Of a DNA stretch of 42,261 nucleotides, positions 1 through 8,648 are shown piece after piece. The notes under the pieces were generated by a model. That model did no database searches. It had not been told where the DNA came from and saw only the letters and a program-made list of their open reading frames with translations. Location of the stretch: assembly GCF_000159635.1 (NCBI RefSeq), contig NZ_GG667192.1, positions 161,413 through 203,673 on the forward strand. Reading direction: 5' to 3'. Every line of letters starts with the position of its first letter. The stretch's first letter is position 1. Source of the DNA: Corynebacterium lipophiloflavum DSM 44291 (lineage in GTDB: Bacteria > Actinomycetota > Actinomycetes > Mycobacteriales > Mycobacteriaceae). A program made the translations under genes and the position numbers.

Positions 1-333
1 CTGCCCGAAGAAGTACAGCGCTAACACGTTGTGGCCGGCCTCCTGCAGCTCAAGCGCTTGCCACGGGTTCTCCGACCCCTCGGACCCGCCGAAAACAATT
101 ACGGTGCCCGGCCGAGCCTCGCCCTGGCCGGCTAACCGGTACCCACGCAGGTAGTCACCCTCGACGGGGTTGACCCCGGGGCCGGCTAGCAGGTCCTTGG
201 CGGAAGTCTTAACTTCCGGCACAGCGTAATATCGGGAGGTGAACAATCGCACACCAACGATCACAAGAATCAGAACCAGGACAACCGCAACAACCGCTTC
301 GAGTATTCTCAACCACCTGCGCGAGGTCACCAT
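1..333 (-). CDS. BAAT/acyl-CoA thioester hydrolase-like alpha/beta hydrolase, N-terminal part only (runs off the left edge)
   Basis: Read on the minus strand, an ATG at 333 opens a frame that stays open for 111 codons to the window edge. It begins with MVTSRRWLRILEAV and one membrane-spanning or signal-anchor helix at about residues 8-29. A segment containing VIVFGGSEGS and then NVLALYFFG follows. The GGSEG and ALYFFG pattern is typical of the start of the BAAT C-terminal alpha/beta-hydrolase domain, which hydrolyses acyl-CoA thioesters or conjugates acyl groups. The catalytic serine region lies outside the window. The start is only 4 nt downstream of the ABC exporter stop, so the two are probably cotranscribed. 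The family call is from recognition. The true substrate is unknown. Confidence 0.7.
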   Translation of the reverse strand, partial: MVTSRRWLRILEAVVAVVLVLILVIVGVRLFTSRYYAVPEVKTSAKDLLAGPGVNPVEGDYLRGYRLAGQGEARPGTVIVFGGSEGSENPWQALELQEAGHNVLALYFFGQ

Positions 334-337
334 AGGC

Positions 338-2230
338 TTAAGTCAAAGGGTTTTCCTCGGTATTCTCTTCCTGATCGTCGCCTTCGACCTTGAACCCGAA
401 ACGCTTCAAACGCTCCCGGTCCGCCGCGCTCGACGACGCCGTCAACGCCAGCAGCTCCGAGTAGATCCCGCCGGAGGTGGCCAGCTGCGCGGGCGAACCG
501 ATCTCGTCGATGCGGCCGTCGACAAGCGTGATGATGGTGTCCACGTCCGCAATCGTCGACAGGCGGTGGGCGATCATGATGGTGGTGCGGTCCTTCATCA
601 GCTCGTCGAGTCCCGCCTGGACGGCGCGCTCTGATTTCGTGTCGAGCGCGGAGGTCGCCTCGTCGAGGATGAGCACGGGGGCGTCTTTGAGCATTGCGCG
701 CGCGACGGCGACGCGCTGCTTCTGCCCGCCGGACAGGCGCAGGCCGCGCTCGCCGATGATTGTGTCGTAGCCGTCCTTGAACCCGGTGATGAATCCGTGG
801 GCACCGGCGCGCTTGGCCACCGCGACGATTTCGTCAAAGGTGGCGTCCGGCTTGCCGTAGGCGATGTTGTCGCGCACGCTGCCCGAGAACAGCGCGGGCT
901 CCTGGAACACCACGCCTGTCGAGGCCCGCAGGGTCTCCACGCCGAGCGCAGCGATGTCGCGCCCGCACAGCGTCATCGTGCCCTGCTGGATGGGATACAG
1001 CCCGAGTAGCAGGTTGACCAGCGTGGACTTGCCGCCGCCGGATTCGCCGACCAGCGCGATCTTCTCGCCGCGGCGGGCGCTAAAGGTGATGTCGGACAGC
1101 ACGGGCTCTCCCGGGCTGTAGGCGAAGCTGACGTTGTCGAAGGCGATCGTCGGTTCCGCCGGCGGCAGCGGAGCGTGGGCGACCTCGCGCACGCGCGGGA
1201 CGTTGGAGGCGCTGGTGGCGGCGACGATGTCTTTGTTGGCGGTGGGCTCCACGGCCTCGTCCATCACTTTGAAGTAGTCGCGCGAGCCGGCGACGGCGCG
1301 CTGCGCGGAGTCGACGACCCAGCTCATCATGGATACCGGCTGGCGCGCCATGGTGACCATCTGCACGAGCATGACCATATCGCCGATGGTGAAGTGGCCG
1401 CCCAGGGTGCGCTCGAAAAGGATGAGGTAGATGCCCAAGAAGATCAGGTTCATCGCGATGCCGCGCACGGCGTCCATGCTGTGCCACCACCGCGACTGCG
1501 GCCGGGTCAGATCGACGGTGTTGCCGTAGTGGGTGGCGAACTTGTTCAGTTCGCGGGTCTCCGCGAGGAAGGACTTTGTCACCTTGACCTGGCCGACGAC
1601 CTCGGCGAAACGGCCGTTGCCCTCGTCGATCTCGGCGTTTTTCGCCTTCTCCCACTTCTGCCAGCGTGTCGACGTCAGCGCGGTGAGCCACACGTAGAGC
1701 GGGAACAGTGCGGCGAGCAGGACAGTCAGAGGCCAGTAGTAGGTCGCGGTAATCACTAAAATCGCCGCGACCTGCAGCAGCATCGGCAAGAAACTGTTGG
1801 CGAAGGACTGGATGAACATGGTTATGTTCGCAATGGAGCGATCCAGCCGGGCGATGATCGTGCCGGTGACCTGGCTGTCGAAGTAACCCTGAGGCAGTGA
1901 CAGCAGCTTGGCAAAGTAGCGGGTGGACAGTATCTGGCGGATGCGCGCAACCATGACGTCGCCGATGTAGCCGCTGACGTTGCGCAGCACCCACGCCGCC
2001 GCCTCCGCGAGAAACAGCGCTATGGCCAGCCAGACCAGCGTCCGGGGCACGCTCTCGGTGACGCCGCCGGCGCCGAGGGTGTCCACGATGGTGTCGGTGG
2101 CGCGTTTCAGGATGAACGGCGCGACGAGCCCCAGCCCCGCCACGAGCGAGGAAAGGACGACAACGAGAAGGTAGAACGGCCACAACGCGGACGCGCTGCG
2201 CAGGACGCGAAAGAAAGGTTGCACGGTCAT
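338..2230 (-). CDS. ABC exporter half-transporter (fused membrane and ATPase domains)
   Basis: The 630-aa protein has an exporter membrane domain with several hydrophobic helices in residues 15-310 and an ATPase domain from about 360 to 595. Walker A GESGGGKST is at 395-403, the signature LSGGQ at 499-503, Walker B VLILDE at 519-524 and the switch histidine at 555. All ATPase motifs are intact, so it should work as a homodimer or with an unlinked partner. This architecture exports lipids, drugs or peptides, and the sequence alone does not say which. A BAAT-like hydrolase follows 4 nt downstream, so a lipid or acylated substrate is a possible inference. The ATG at 2230 faces a divergent lipoprotein gene. 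The last 30 residues are acidic. Confidence 0.9.
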   Translation of the reverse strand: MTVQPFFRVLRSASALWPFYLLVVVLSSLVAGLGLVAPFILKRATDTIVDTLGAGGVTESVPRTLVWLAIALFLAEAAAWVLRNVSGYIGDVMVARIRQILSTRYFAKLLSLPQGYFDSQVTGTIIARLDRSIANITMFIQSFANSFLPMLLQVAAILVITATYYWPLTVLLAALFPLYVWLTALTSTRWQKWEKAKNAEIDEGNGRFAEVVGQVKVTKSFLAETRELNKFATHYGNTVDLTRPQSRWWHSMDAVRGIAMNLIFLGIYLILFERTLGGHFTIGDMVMLVQMVTMARQPVSMMSWVVDSAQRAVAGSRDYFKVMDEAVEPTANKDIVAATSASNVPRVREVAHAPLPPAEPTIAFDNVSFAYSPGEPVLSDITFSARRGEKIALVGESGGGKSTLVNLLLGLYPIQQGTMTLCGRDIAALGVETLRASTGVVFQEPALFSGSVRDNIAYGKPDATFDEIVAVAKRAGAHGFITGFKDGYDTIIGERGLRLSGGQKQRVAVARAMLKDAPVLILDEATSALDTKSERAVQAGLDELMKDRTTIMIAHRLSTIADVDTIITLVDGRIDEIGSPAQLATSGGIYSELLALTASSSAADRERLKRFGFKVEGDDQEENTEENPLT

Positions 2231-2248
2231 TGAATGCTACCGGGGTTG

Positions 2249-2283
2249 TAGAGTAGTGGGGAATTTACGAGAAATCTTCCCCA
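2249..2283 (+). promoter_or_regulatory. -10 hexamer and 5'UTR hairpin ahead of the lipoprotein gene
   Basis: A TAGAGT hexamer at 2249-2254 suits a -10 box. Just after it, TGGGGAA (2257-2263) is exactly complementary to TTCCCCA (2277-2283), and TTT and AAA can extend the stem around an ACGAG loop. An AAGGAG ribosome site follows at 2287-2292. Stem and SD are close enough for the fold to affect translation, but no ligand or regulator can be inferred. Confidence 0.5.
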
Positions 2284-2300
2284 CCCAAGGAGACGTCCCC

Positions 2301-2849
2301 ATGACCTCTAGGTCCGCCCGTTTCGCCGCCGTCGCGCTCGCCTGCGTGTTGCCTCTGTCCGCGTGCGGCGGGACCGCTGAGGAGGGCGCCGCGGGAACCG
2401 AAACCCCGCTGAGTGTCACCACCCCGACGGCACCGCCGCAGGAGGATTTCCGGGTCGAAGAGGTGGATAATCTTGTCTCCGACGAGTTGACTGGCGAGCC
2501 CGTGGACGACCCCGCGATGGAGCTCTCATACAAGTGGCAGGGCGCGTCAAGCGCCCCGAACGGCGGGTCCGTGCTGGTAGTTGCCGTGACCAACAAGTCG
2601 GAGGTGCCGATGCCGGCGGACGCGCTGAAGCAGCCGACGCTAAGCTACACCACCGGCGGCAACAACAAGGAAGACGCGGCGCCGCTAAACGCCGAGGAGT
2701 CCGGCGTGGACATCATCGGCCTCGACGAGCCGCTGCGCGCCGGCGCGACCGTCAACGCCAAGTACGCCTTCGATGTCGCCCCGGGCAGGCTGTGGGACGC
2801 CGACTTCACCATCGGCAACGTCACCTTCTCCGGAAACCTCAACGGCTAG
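2301..2849 (+). CDS. Secreted lipoprotein, DUF5067-like
   Basis: The 182-aa product starts MTSRSARF and has a lipoprotein signal peptide ending LPLSAC, with the lipidated cysteine at residue 22. A low-complexity Thr/Pro/Glu linker follows, then a domain of about 130 residues rich in beta-strand patterns (VLVVAVTNKSEVPMPADAL, then GATVNAKYAFDV). That pattern resembles the DUF5067 / immunoglobulin-like domain of Gram-positive lipoproteins. The ATG at 2301 was chosen over an upstream in-frame start because AAGGAG sits 8 nt before it and the signal peptide begins there. Its stop interlocks with the stop of the convergent carboxylesterase gene in a shared CTAG. Function is unknown beyond being a membrane-anchored exported protein. 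Confidence 0.8.
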   Translation: MTSRSARFAAVALACVLPLSACGGTAEEGAAGTETPLSVTTPTAPPQEDFRVEEVDNLVSDELTGEPVDDPAMELSYKWQGASSAPNGGSVLVVAVTNKSEVPMPADALKQPTLSYTTGGNNKEDAAPLNAEESGVDIIGLDEPLRAGATVNAKYAFDVAPGRLWDADFTIGNVTFSGNLNG

Positions 2850-4111
2850 GTAACAAACGCCTCGCGCACATAGTCCAGCGGGTCGCGGACGAGTTCGGCT
2901 TTGCGGCAGGAAAAGTCGGTGCGCAGCACGGTGCGGCCCGGTTGATAGGGCGGCCAGCCCGGATCCCCCGTCGCGCAGTAGCGCGCCATCGCCGCGTTCA
3001 ATCCCGCACTCGGCGCGTACGGGCCTTGCGCGAACAGGGAGGGCAGCTCGTCGCAGTGGTGGGCGGGCGCGCCCGATTCGCTAATAAACTCCGCCTGCCA
3101 CACGCGCCCCGGCGCGCCTTCGGCGACGCGGTCCACGAAGCGCCGGATGAGCGAGTCCGACAGGAAGCGGCCCATCAGGTGCTGCGGGTCGATGGCGCGG
3201 CACGCCTCGAGGTAGGCACTGGCTGCGCCGGGCGCGAGCCCCATGAACCGCCCCATCGTGCTCACGGTCGCCGCGCCGAGGCCCATCGCGTCGGTCCACG
3301 CGCCGGAGCGGTAGAACTCGTCGCGGGTGGAGGTGACAACGATGTCGACATCGGCGAGCTCGGCCGGGTCGAGCGGGCCGGGTCCGAGCGCGAGGTCGGT
3401 GATGTGCGCGGTGCGGAAGCGCCGGTAGCCGCGCGCGAGCCGGCGCGGGTCGGCGGCGCCCAGCGCACTGCGGGTTAGGGGCATGCTTAGCGACGCCCGC
3501 AGCGACGCCTTGCGCTGCGCGAACGTTCGCCGCGGAAACGCGGGGGACAGGGCCACCGCCCGGCGAAACGCGCCGCGGTAGTGATCGCACCGGGCGAGCC
3601 ACAACACCAGGTTCGCCCCCGCCGATTGCCCCACTAGCGTGATGTTGGTCGGGTCGCCGCCGAAGGCCTCGATGTTTCGCTGCACCCACTCGAGCCCGAG
3701 CTGGCAGTCGTGGGCGGCCCGGAAGTGGGCCGGGTCGTCGTCGGGGAATTGCACGAGCCCGGCGAGGTCGAGGCGGTAGCCGAGGCGCACCTGGATCACA
3801 CCCTGGGACGCGAAGGCGCTCGCGCCGGTGTCCGGGTCGGCGTGGCTGCCCGTTTCGAAGCGCCCGCCGTGGATCCACACCATGACGGGCAGGTCGTCGG
3901 AGTCGGTTGCGGCCGCCGGGGTGGTGATCGACAGGGCGGTTTTCTCGGGGCGCGCGGTGGTGGCGTCGATAAGCAGGCCCCGGGCGGCGGGCATCGCGTC
4001 GTTGAATGGGGCGCTGATGTGGGAGTACTCGATGGAGTGGAAGTGTCGCGCGGTGCCGTCGCTCACGCCGACAACCGTGCCGGCCGGGCAGGTGACCTCC
4101 GCGGTATTCAT
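2846..4111 (-). CDS. Type-B carboxylesterase (short form)
   Basis: The 421-aa protein has the hallmarks of the carboxylesterase/lipase alpha/beta-hydrolase family. The oxyanion motif WIHGGRF is at about 79-85 and the nucleophile elbow GQSAGA has its serine at 163. GLEWVQRNIEAFGGDP precedes the elbow, and HHCDELPSLF near the C-terminus supplies the likely catalytic histidine. It is about 80-100 residues shorter than typical bacterial type-B esterases, mainly in the C-terminal half, but the frame is intact. No signal peptide is seen, so it is probably cytoplasmic. It hydrolyses ester substrates of unknown identity. TAAACT ends 7 nt upstream of the ATG and no SD is present, which suggests a leaderless transcript divergent from the M3 peptidase gene. 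Confidence 0.85.
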   Translation of the reverse strand: MNTAEVTCPAGTVVGVSDGTARHFHSIEYSHISAPFNDAMPAARGLLIDATTARPEKTALSITTPAAATDSDDLPVMVWIHGGRFETGSHADPDTGASAFASQGVIQVRLGYRLDLAGLVQFPDDDPAHFRAAHDCQLGLEWVQRNIEAFGGDPTNITLVGQSAGANLVLWLARCDHYRGAFRRAVALSPAFPRRTFAQRKASLRASLSMPLTRSALGAADPRRLARGYRRFRTAHITDLALGPGPLDPAELADVDIVVTSTRDEFYRSGAWTDAMGLGAATVSTMGRFMGLAPGAASAYLEACRAIDPQHLMGRFLSDSLIRRFVDRVAEGAPGRVWQAEFISESGAPAHHCDELPSLFAQGPYAPSAGLNAAMARYCATGDPGWPPYQPGRTVLRTDFSCRKAELVRDPLDYVREAFVT

Positions 4112-4118
4112 GGGGGTG

Positions 4119-4124
4119 AGTTTA
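4119..4124 (-). promoter_or_regulatory. -10 box TAAACT, leaderless carboxylesterase
   Basis: TAAACT on the minus strand ends 7 nt before the ATG at 4111, and no ribosome-binding site intervenes. Confidence 0.55.
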
Positions 4125-4154
4125 ACTTAAGCCGGCGGGCTGGGCGGGCGCGTC

Positions 4155-4160
4155 TAGGAT
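4155..4160 (+). promoter_or_regulatory. -10 box TAGGAT, leaderless M3 peptidase
   Basis: TAGGAT ends 7 nt before the ATG at 4168. This spacing argues for that ATG over the in-frame ATG at 4159, which overlaps the box itself. Confidence 0.6.
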
Positions 4161-4167
4161 GGCGCCC

Positions 4168-6156
4168 ATGAACCCGTTGCTGCGAGAGTCCACTTTGCCC
4201 TACAACCTGCCCGATTTCGCGGCGATTTCGCTCGAGCACGTCGAACCCGCCTTCGAGGAGGCCGTGGCCCGCCACGCCCGCGAGATCGCGGAGATCTCGA
4301 TGCGAAAGGACCCGACGTGGGAGAACACGGTCGAGGCGTTCGAGCGCTCGGGTGCGGACCTAGACCGGGTCGCCGCCTGGTTTTTCAACCTGCAGGGGAC
4401 TGACAGCACCGAGGAGTTCGACGCGGTCGCGGATCGCATCGTGCCGAAGCTGTCGGCCCACATGGACTCGATCTACCAAAACGACCAGCTGTTTGCGCGC
4501 CTTAAGGATGTTGATGTGCCGCAGGACGAGGAATCGCGCCGCCTGCACGACATCCTGCTGCGCCGCTTCACCCGCCGCGGCGCGGGTTTGGACGCCGCCG
4601 GCAAGTCACGGCTGCTCGAGATCAACCAGCGCCTCAGCCAGCTCTCCGAAGAGTTCGGCCGCAACCTGCTCGCCGACACCCGTGAGCTCGCAGTCTCCCT
4701 GCCCGAGGCAGAGCTGGGCGGCTTGAGTGAGCAGCAGAAGGACGCCTATCGCGACGGCGATGGCTACACCATCACCCTGGAGTTGCCGACCACCCAGTCT
4801 TTGCAGTCGGAGCTGACATCGCCTGCGGCGCGGCGTGCGCTTTTTGACGCCTCCCGGGCCCGCGGCGCAACCTCCAACGCCCCGCTGGTTGCCGAGTCAG
4901 CTCGCCTGCGTCTCGAGCGCGCGCGGTTGCTGGGCTACGACACCCACGCCGACTTCGTCATCGCCGAGGAAACTGCGCAAACGGCCTCGGCCGCACGCCA
5001 GCTCATTGCCGACCTCGCCCCGGCCGCCGCCGCGAACGCCGAGGCCGAGCGCAAGCTGGCGGCCGAGCTCGCGGGCCAGGATCTCGACGGCGCCGATTGG
5101 CCCTACTTCCAGGCGCGGCGCCGCGAGGAGGAGCTCGAGCTGAACGAGGCGCAGCTGCGTGACTACTTCCCGCTCGAGCAGGTGCTTGTCGACGGCGTCT
5201 TCTACGCGGCGAAGCTTCTGTACGGCATCACCGTGACCAAGCGCGGGGACCTGCGCGGTTACCGCGATGATGTCGAGGTGTGGGAGGTGCGAGATGCCCC
5301 CGAGCGCGGCGGGGACGGGCTCGGCCTGCTGCTGACGGACTACGCTGCGCGGCCGTCGAAACGCGGCGGCGCCTGGATGAGCTCGTTCGTCGACCAGTCG
5401 CACCTGACCGGCAAGAAGGCCGTGGTGGTCAACGTGATGTCGCTGGCCTCGCGGCGCTTGAGCATCGACGAGGTCACCACCGTCTTCCACGAGTTCGGCC
5501 ACGCCCTGCACGGCCTGCTGTCCAACGTGCGGTACCCGTCGCTGTCCGGCACCAACGTGCCCCGCGACTGGGTCGAGTTTCCCTCACAGATCAACGAAAA
5601 CTATGCGTTCGCGCCCGAGATCGTGCGCAACTACGCCCGCCACGTTGAAACCGGGGAGGTCATCCCCGAGCAGCTGCTCGAGGCGGTCCGCGCCTCCCGG
5701 CAGTTCGGGCAGGGCTTTGACACCTCCGAGTACCTCGCCGCGGCCGCGATCGATCTCGCGTGGCACTCGATCGGTGACGCCGCCGAGGTGCCGCAGGGCA
5801 CCGCCGAGGACATCGCGGAGTTCGAACGCGGCGTGCTCGAAAGCTACCGCCTCGATGTCGAGGGTCTCGAGCCGCGCTACCGCTCGACCTGGTTCAACCA
5901 CATCTTCGCCGGCGGTTACTCTGCGGGCTACTACTCCTACCTGTGGGCCGAGGCGCTCGACGCCGACGGCTTCGGCCTCGTCGCCGAGGAGGGCATTAAC
6001 CGCGCGACGGGGGAGAAGTTCCGCGACGCGGTCCTGTCGCGCGGCGCGGCGCGCGACTACGCCGAGGCCTACCGGGCGTTTCGCGGCCGCGACAAGGACA
6101 CCCGGCCCCTGCTTCAACGTCGCGGTCTCGAGGGCACGGGGGTGCGCGGTGTTTGA
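4168..6156 (+). CDS. M3 family metallopeptidase (oligopeptidase A / peptidyl-dipeptidase Dcp type)
   Basis: The 662-aa protein is full length for the family. The zinc site HEFGHALHG begins at residue 441, and the third ligand glutamate lies in the downstream segment RDWVEFPSQINENY. The C-terminal block WFNHIFAGGYSAGYYSYLWAE carries the Tyr/His residues that bind substrate in M3 enzymes. No signal peptide is seen, so it should degrade short peptides in the cytoplasm. Whether it acts as an endopeptidase or a dipeptidyl carboxypeptidase cannot be told from sequence. The start at 4168 is chosen from a TAGGAT box 7 nt upstream. Its last codons overlap the start of a tiny membrane ORF by 8 nt. Confidence 0.92.
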   Translation: MNPLLRESTLPYNLPDFAAISLEHVEPAFEEAVARHAREIAEISMRKDPTWENTVEAFERSGADLDRVAAWFFNLQGTDSTEEFDAVADRIVPKLSAHMDSIYQNDQLFARLKDVDVPQDEESRRLHDILLRRFTRRGAGLDAAGKSRLLEINQRLSQLSEEFGRNLLADTRELAVSLPEAELGGLSEQQKDAYRDGDGYTITLELPTTQSLQSELTSPAARRALFDASRARGATSNAPLVAESARLRLERARLLGYDTHADFVIAEETAQTASAARQLIADLAPAAAANAEAERKLAAELAGQDLDGADWPYFQARRREEELELNEAQLRDYFPLEQVLVDGVFYAAKLLYGITVTKRGDLRGYRDDVEVWEVRDAPERGGDGLGLLLTDYAARPSKRGGAWMSSFVDQSHLTGKKAVVVNVMSLASRRLSIDEVTTVFHEFGHALHGLLSNVRYPSLSGTNVPRDWVEFPSQINENYAFAPEIVRNYARHVETGEVIPEQLLEAVRASRQFGQGFDTSEYLAAAAIDLAWHSIGDAAEVPQGTAEDIAEFERGVLESYRLDVEGLEPRYRSTWFNHIFAGGYSAGYYSYLWAEALDADGFGLVAEEGINRATGEKFRDAVLSRGAARDYAEAYRAFRGRDKDTRPLLQRRGLEGTGVRGV

Positions 6157-6292
6157 TCTGTTTCATCTTTCACCGTGGCTGCAGCTTCCCATCGTGCTGG
6201 TCGTCGTGCTGCCGCTGGCAGGCGTGGCGGCGGCGGTGATCCTGCGGGTGGTTGATTGGTTGGCTACGCCGCGTGAGAGGCAAGTAAGCTAG
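6149..6292 (+). CDS. Small membrane protein, 47 aa
   Basis: A GTG at 6149 opens a 47-codon frame (MFDLFHLSPWLQLPIVL...) with one strong hydrophobic helix at about residues 12-38 and a charged tail ending RERQVS. It overlaps the M3 peptidase stop by 8 nt, which suggests translational coupling. Its stop lies 6 nt before the start of a second small membrane ORF. I do not recognise the family. Support rests on the helix-plus-charged-tail layout and tight packing. It could be a chance ORF, but no other gene explains this stretch. Confidence 0.55.
   Translation: MFDLFHLSPWLQLPIVLVVVLPLAGVAAAVILRVVDWLATPRERQVS
6285..6290 (+). promoter_or_regulatory. -10 box TAAGCT for the 46-aa ORF
   Basis: TAAGCT ends 8 nt before the ATG at 6299, with no SD between, the same layout as other leaderless starts here. 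It overlaps the last codons of the 47-aa ORF. Confidence 0.5.
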
Positions 6293-6298
6293 CCCATT

Positions 6299-6439
6299 AT
6301 GGCTAACCCCGAAGAACTGCGCAGGCAGGACGCCCAACTTCCGAAGGCGCGCCGAAAATACCCCCAGTCGCGCGTCACTCAGGTGCTGTATGTCATGCTC
6401 GCGCTCGTGGTGATTGCCGCGATCGTGGGGCTGGTGTAG
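6299..6439 (+). CDS. Small single-helix membrane protein, 46 aa
   Basis: The 46-codon frame starts MANPEELRRQDAQLPKARR and ends in a hydrophobic helix at about residues 28-46 (VLYVMLALVVIAAIVGLV). The N-terminal half is charged and basic near the membrane, which predicts a cytoplasmic N-terminus and a C-terminal tail anchor. A TAAGCT box 8 nt upstream of the ATG gives it its own likely leaderless promoter. Its stop is 3 nt from the convergent malQ stop. The family is not recognised and no function is claimed. Small basic tail-anchored proteins of this form are common in actinobacteria. Confidence 0.6.
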   Translation: MANPEELRRQDAQLPKARRKYPQSRVTQVLYVMLALVVIAAIVGLV

Positions 6440-6442
6440 GCG

Positions 6443-8596
6443 CTAGCCCCTTTTCGACGCCTCGGCGACGCGCTTGAACAACGCATTGGTGGGAAGGTCG
6501 TCGATGAGCACGGCCGTGCCCGAGGCGTCGCACAGCGGGATGCACCAGTTGGAGTACTGCTCCGCGTTGGTGCCGGGCTGGTTCTGGATGCGCACATCGC
6601 CCACCATGTCCACCAGGTTGGTACAGGTCAGGGCCGAGGGGGTGGAGGCGGCGAAGCGGTTGAGCCCGACGAGCAAGTCCTCGACATCGCCGAACTCGGA
6701 CGGTGTCAACCCGGCGAACCCGCGATCGGCCAAGTCGGTGCCCTCGAATGCGCCCGCCTCGCGCACGACGTCGAGGACCGCGCCCATCCACACTGCGTCG
6801 GCGGCGTTGAGCTCATCGAGGGTTTCGTCGACGAGTCCGAGTTCGACGCGCAACTCGTTGTGGGCGCCCTTCAGGTAGCCGGCGGTCGGGGGCAGATCAT
6901 GTGTGCCCACGGAAGTCAGGCACAGGTTGCGGTACTGGGCAGCTCGCTTCGGCGAGCCCTCGGGCGCGGAGGATTCGAACCACAGCACCGAGGTGCCCAA
7001 GATCCCCTTGTCGCGTAGCGCGTCTTGGACCCAGGGCTCGAAGGTGCCCAAGTCCTCGCCGACGACGATCGCACCGGCGCGCTGGGCTTCGAGCGCGAGC
7101 ACCCCGACCATGGCCTCGTGGTCGTAGTTCATGTAGACGCCCTCGGCGGGGTTGCCTGTGCGGGGGATCCAGAACAGGCGGAACAGGCCGAGGATGTGGT
7201 CGACGCGCACGCCGCCGGAGTGGCGCAGCACGGTGCGCAGCAGGTCGCGCCACGGCTTGTAACCCGCCTCGGCCAGGGCGTTGGGATCCCACGGCGGCTG
7301 GGACCAGTCCTGGCCCTGCTGCGAGTACTGGTCCGGTGGGGCGCCAACCGAGGCGTCCTGGACAAGAACGTCGCTCAGCGTGGTGGCATCGGCACCGCCG
7401 GGGTGGACGCCGACGGCGAGGTCAGTGATGATGCCGATGTCCATCCCGGCGTCTACTGCCCGCTGCTGCGCGGCGCGGCGCTGCTCGTCGGCGATGAACT
7501 GCATCCACATGTAAAAGCGCACCGTCTCCTCGTCGACTTCCGCGCCGCGCCCGGCATGGCGGCCGGGGGCGGCGACCTGAGCGGCGCACCACCGTGCAAA
7601 CTCGACGAGCCCTTCGCCTTCGTCTGCGATGAACGCCGCAAAGGCTTCCCGGCGACGGGCGTCCTGCTCGGCAACGTAGAACAGTTCCCGCAAAGCGGCG
7701 AGCTTGACGGCGAAGATGTCGTTGCGGTTGATCGGCTCCGCGGAGGAGTTCGATTCCTTCAGCGGCGCCGCAGCCGCAGTTATGTCATCGCGGATGTCCG
7801 CGTCCACCGAGCCCCATTCCGCCACGTCCTCCACGGCGATGTAGATGGGGTTGATGAAGCGCCGCGAGGTGGGCAGGTACGGCGAATCTTCCAGGGACGG
7901 TTCCGGCTCGGCGGCGTGGACCGGGTTGATCAGCAGGTAATCCGCACCTTCGGCACCCACAACCTCGGCGAGCAGCCCGAGGTCGCCTAAGTCGCCGATG
8001 CCCCAGGAACGCTTCGAGCGCGCGGAGTACAGCTGCGCCATCACTCCCCAGGTTGGGTTGGCGATGAAGCGCTGGTTTGTCTCGAGGGTGTTGGGCACGA
8101 CGATGAGGGTGCAGGTCGCCTCCACGTTGTCGGACTCCAGGTTCAGCTCGTGCCAGCCGACGGGAAGGTCGCCGGGAACGTGGAAGGTGGCTTCCCCCCA
8201 CGTGGTCCCGTCAGTGGCGGTGTAGGGCGCGGTCCAGTTCTCATCCTGGTAGGCATCGCGGCTGGAGCCGTCCTCGAGCCGGATCCAGCAGTGGGCGGGA
8301 TGGCCGTCGTGCACGTGGGCGTTGAAATGCTTTTCGCTTCCCGCCGTGGCCACGATGCACGCGGGCAGCGGCCGAGTGGCTTCGCTCTCCCGCTTGGCTT
8401 CGAGGAAAAACTGCAGCTCCTCGGCGCCGGGAGAGTCGCTAAGTGCCACCCCGAGGGCGCGGAGCAGCTGTACGTAAGAGGAAGCAGGGGGCTCGGTGAT
8501 CAGACCGTTCGATGCCCGGTAGTGAGATCCGAGCCCGTAGGCGGTAGCAAGGGCCATGAGGTGGTCTGAGTACGTCACATCAAGCAATTGTGCCAA
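6443..8596 (-). CDS. malQ: 4-alpha-glucanotransferase (amylomaltase), GH77
   Basis: The 717-aa enzyme transfers alpha-1,4-glucan chains between maltodextrins and acts in maltose/glycogen metabolism in the cytoplasm. GH77 catalytic motifs are intact: VRVDHILGLFRLFWIP with nucleophile Asp466, GEDLG with acid/base Glu514, and THDLPPTAGY with Asp567. The length fits the long bacterial MalQ form with an N-terminal beta-sandwich region (about 1-150). The start is a TTG at 8596. An in-frame TGA lies two codons upstream, so the protein cannot begin earlier. The ATG at codon 13 is a fallback start. It diverges from the acyl-CoA synthetase gene across about 50 nt. Confidence 0.95.
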   Translation of the reverse strand: MAQLLDVTYSDHLMALATAYGLGSHYRASNGLITEPPASSYVQLLRALGVALSDSPGAEELQFFLEAKRESEATRPLPACIVATAGSEKHFNAHVHDGHPAHCWIRLEDGSSRDAYQDENWTAPYTATDGTTWGEATFHVPGDLPVGWHELNLESDNVEATCTLIVVPNTLETNQRFIANPTWGVMAQLYSARSKRSWGIGDLGDLGLLAEVVGAEGADYLLINPVHAAEPEPSLEDSPYLPTSRRFINPIYIAVEDVAEWGSVDADIRDDITAAAAPLKESNSSAEPINRNDIFAVKLAALRELFYVAEQDARRREAFAAFIADEGEGLVEFARWCAAQVAAPGRHAGRGAEVDEETVRFYMWMQFIADEQRRAAQQRAVDAGMDIGIITDLAVGVHPGGADATTLSDVLVQDASVGAPPDQYSQQGQDWSQPPWDPNALAEAGYKPWRDLLRTVLRHSGGVRVDHILGLFRLFWIPRTGNPAEGVYMNYDHEAMVGVLALEAQRAGAIVVGEDLGTFEPWVQDALRDKGILGTSVLWFESSAPEGSPKRAAQYRNLCLTSVGTHDLPPTAGYLKGAHNELRVELGLVDETLDELNAADAVWMGAVLDVVREAGAFEGTDLADRGFAGLTPSEFGDVEDLLVGLNRFAASTPSALTCTNLVDMVGDVRIQNQPGTNAEQYSNWCIPLCDASGTAVLIDDLPTNALFKRVAEASKRG

Positions 8597-8634
8597 AAGT
8601 CACCCGGCATCGTCACCGGAGTGACACGAAAGGG

Positions 8635-8640
8635 TAGTGT
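8635..8640 (+). promoter_or_regulatory. -10 box TAGTGT, leaderless acyl-CoA synthetase
   Basis: TAGTGT ends 8 nt before the ATG at 8649. A GTG inside the box would extend the frame by four codons but would sit upstream of the likely transcription start. Confidence 0.5.
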
Positions 8641-8648
8641 TGTCGACT

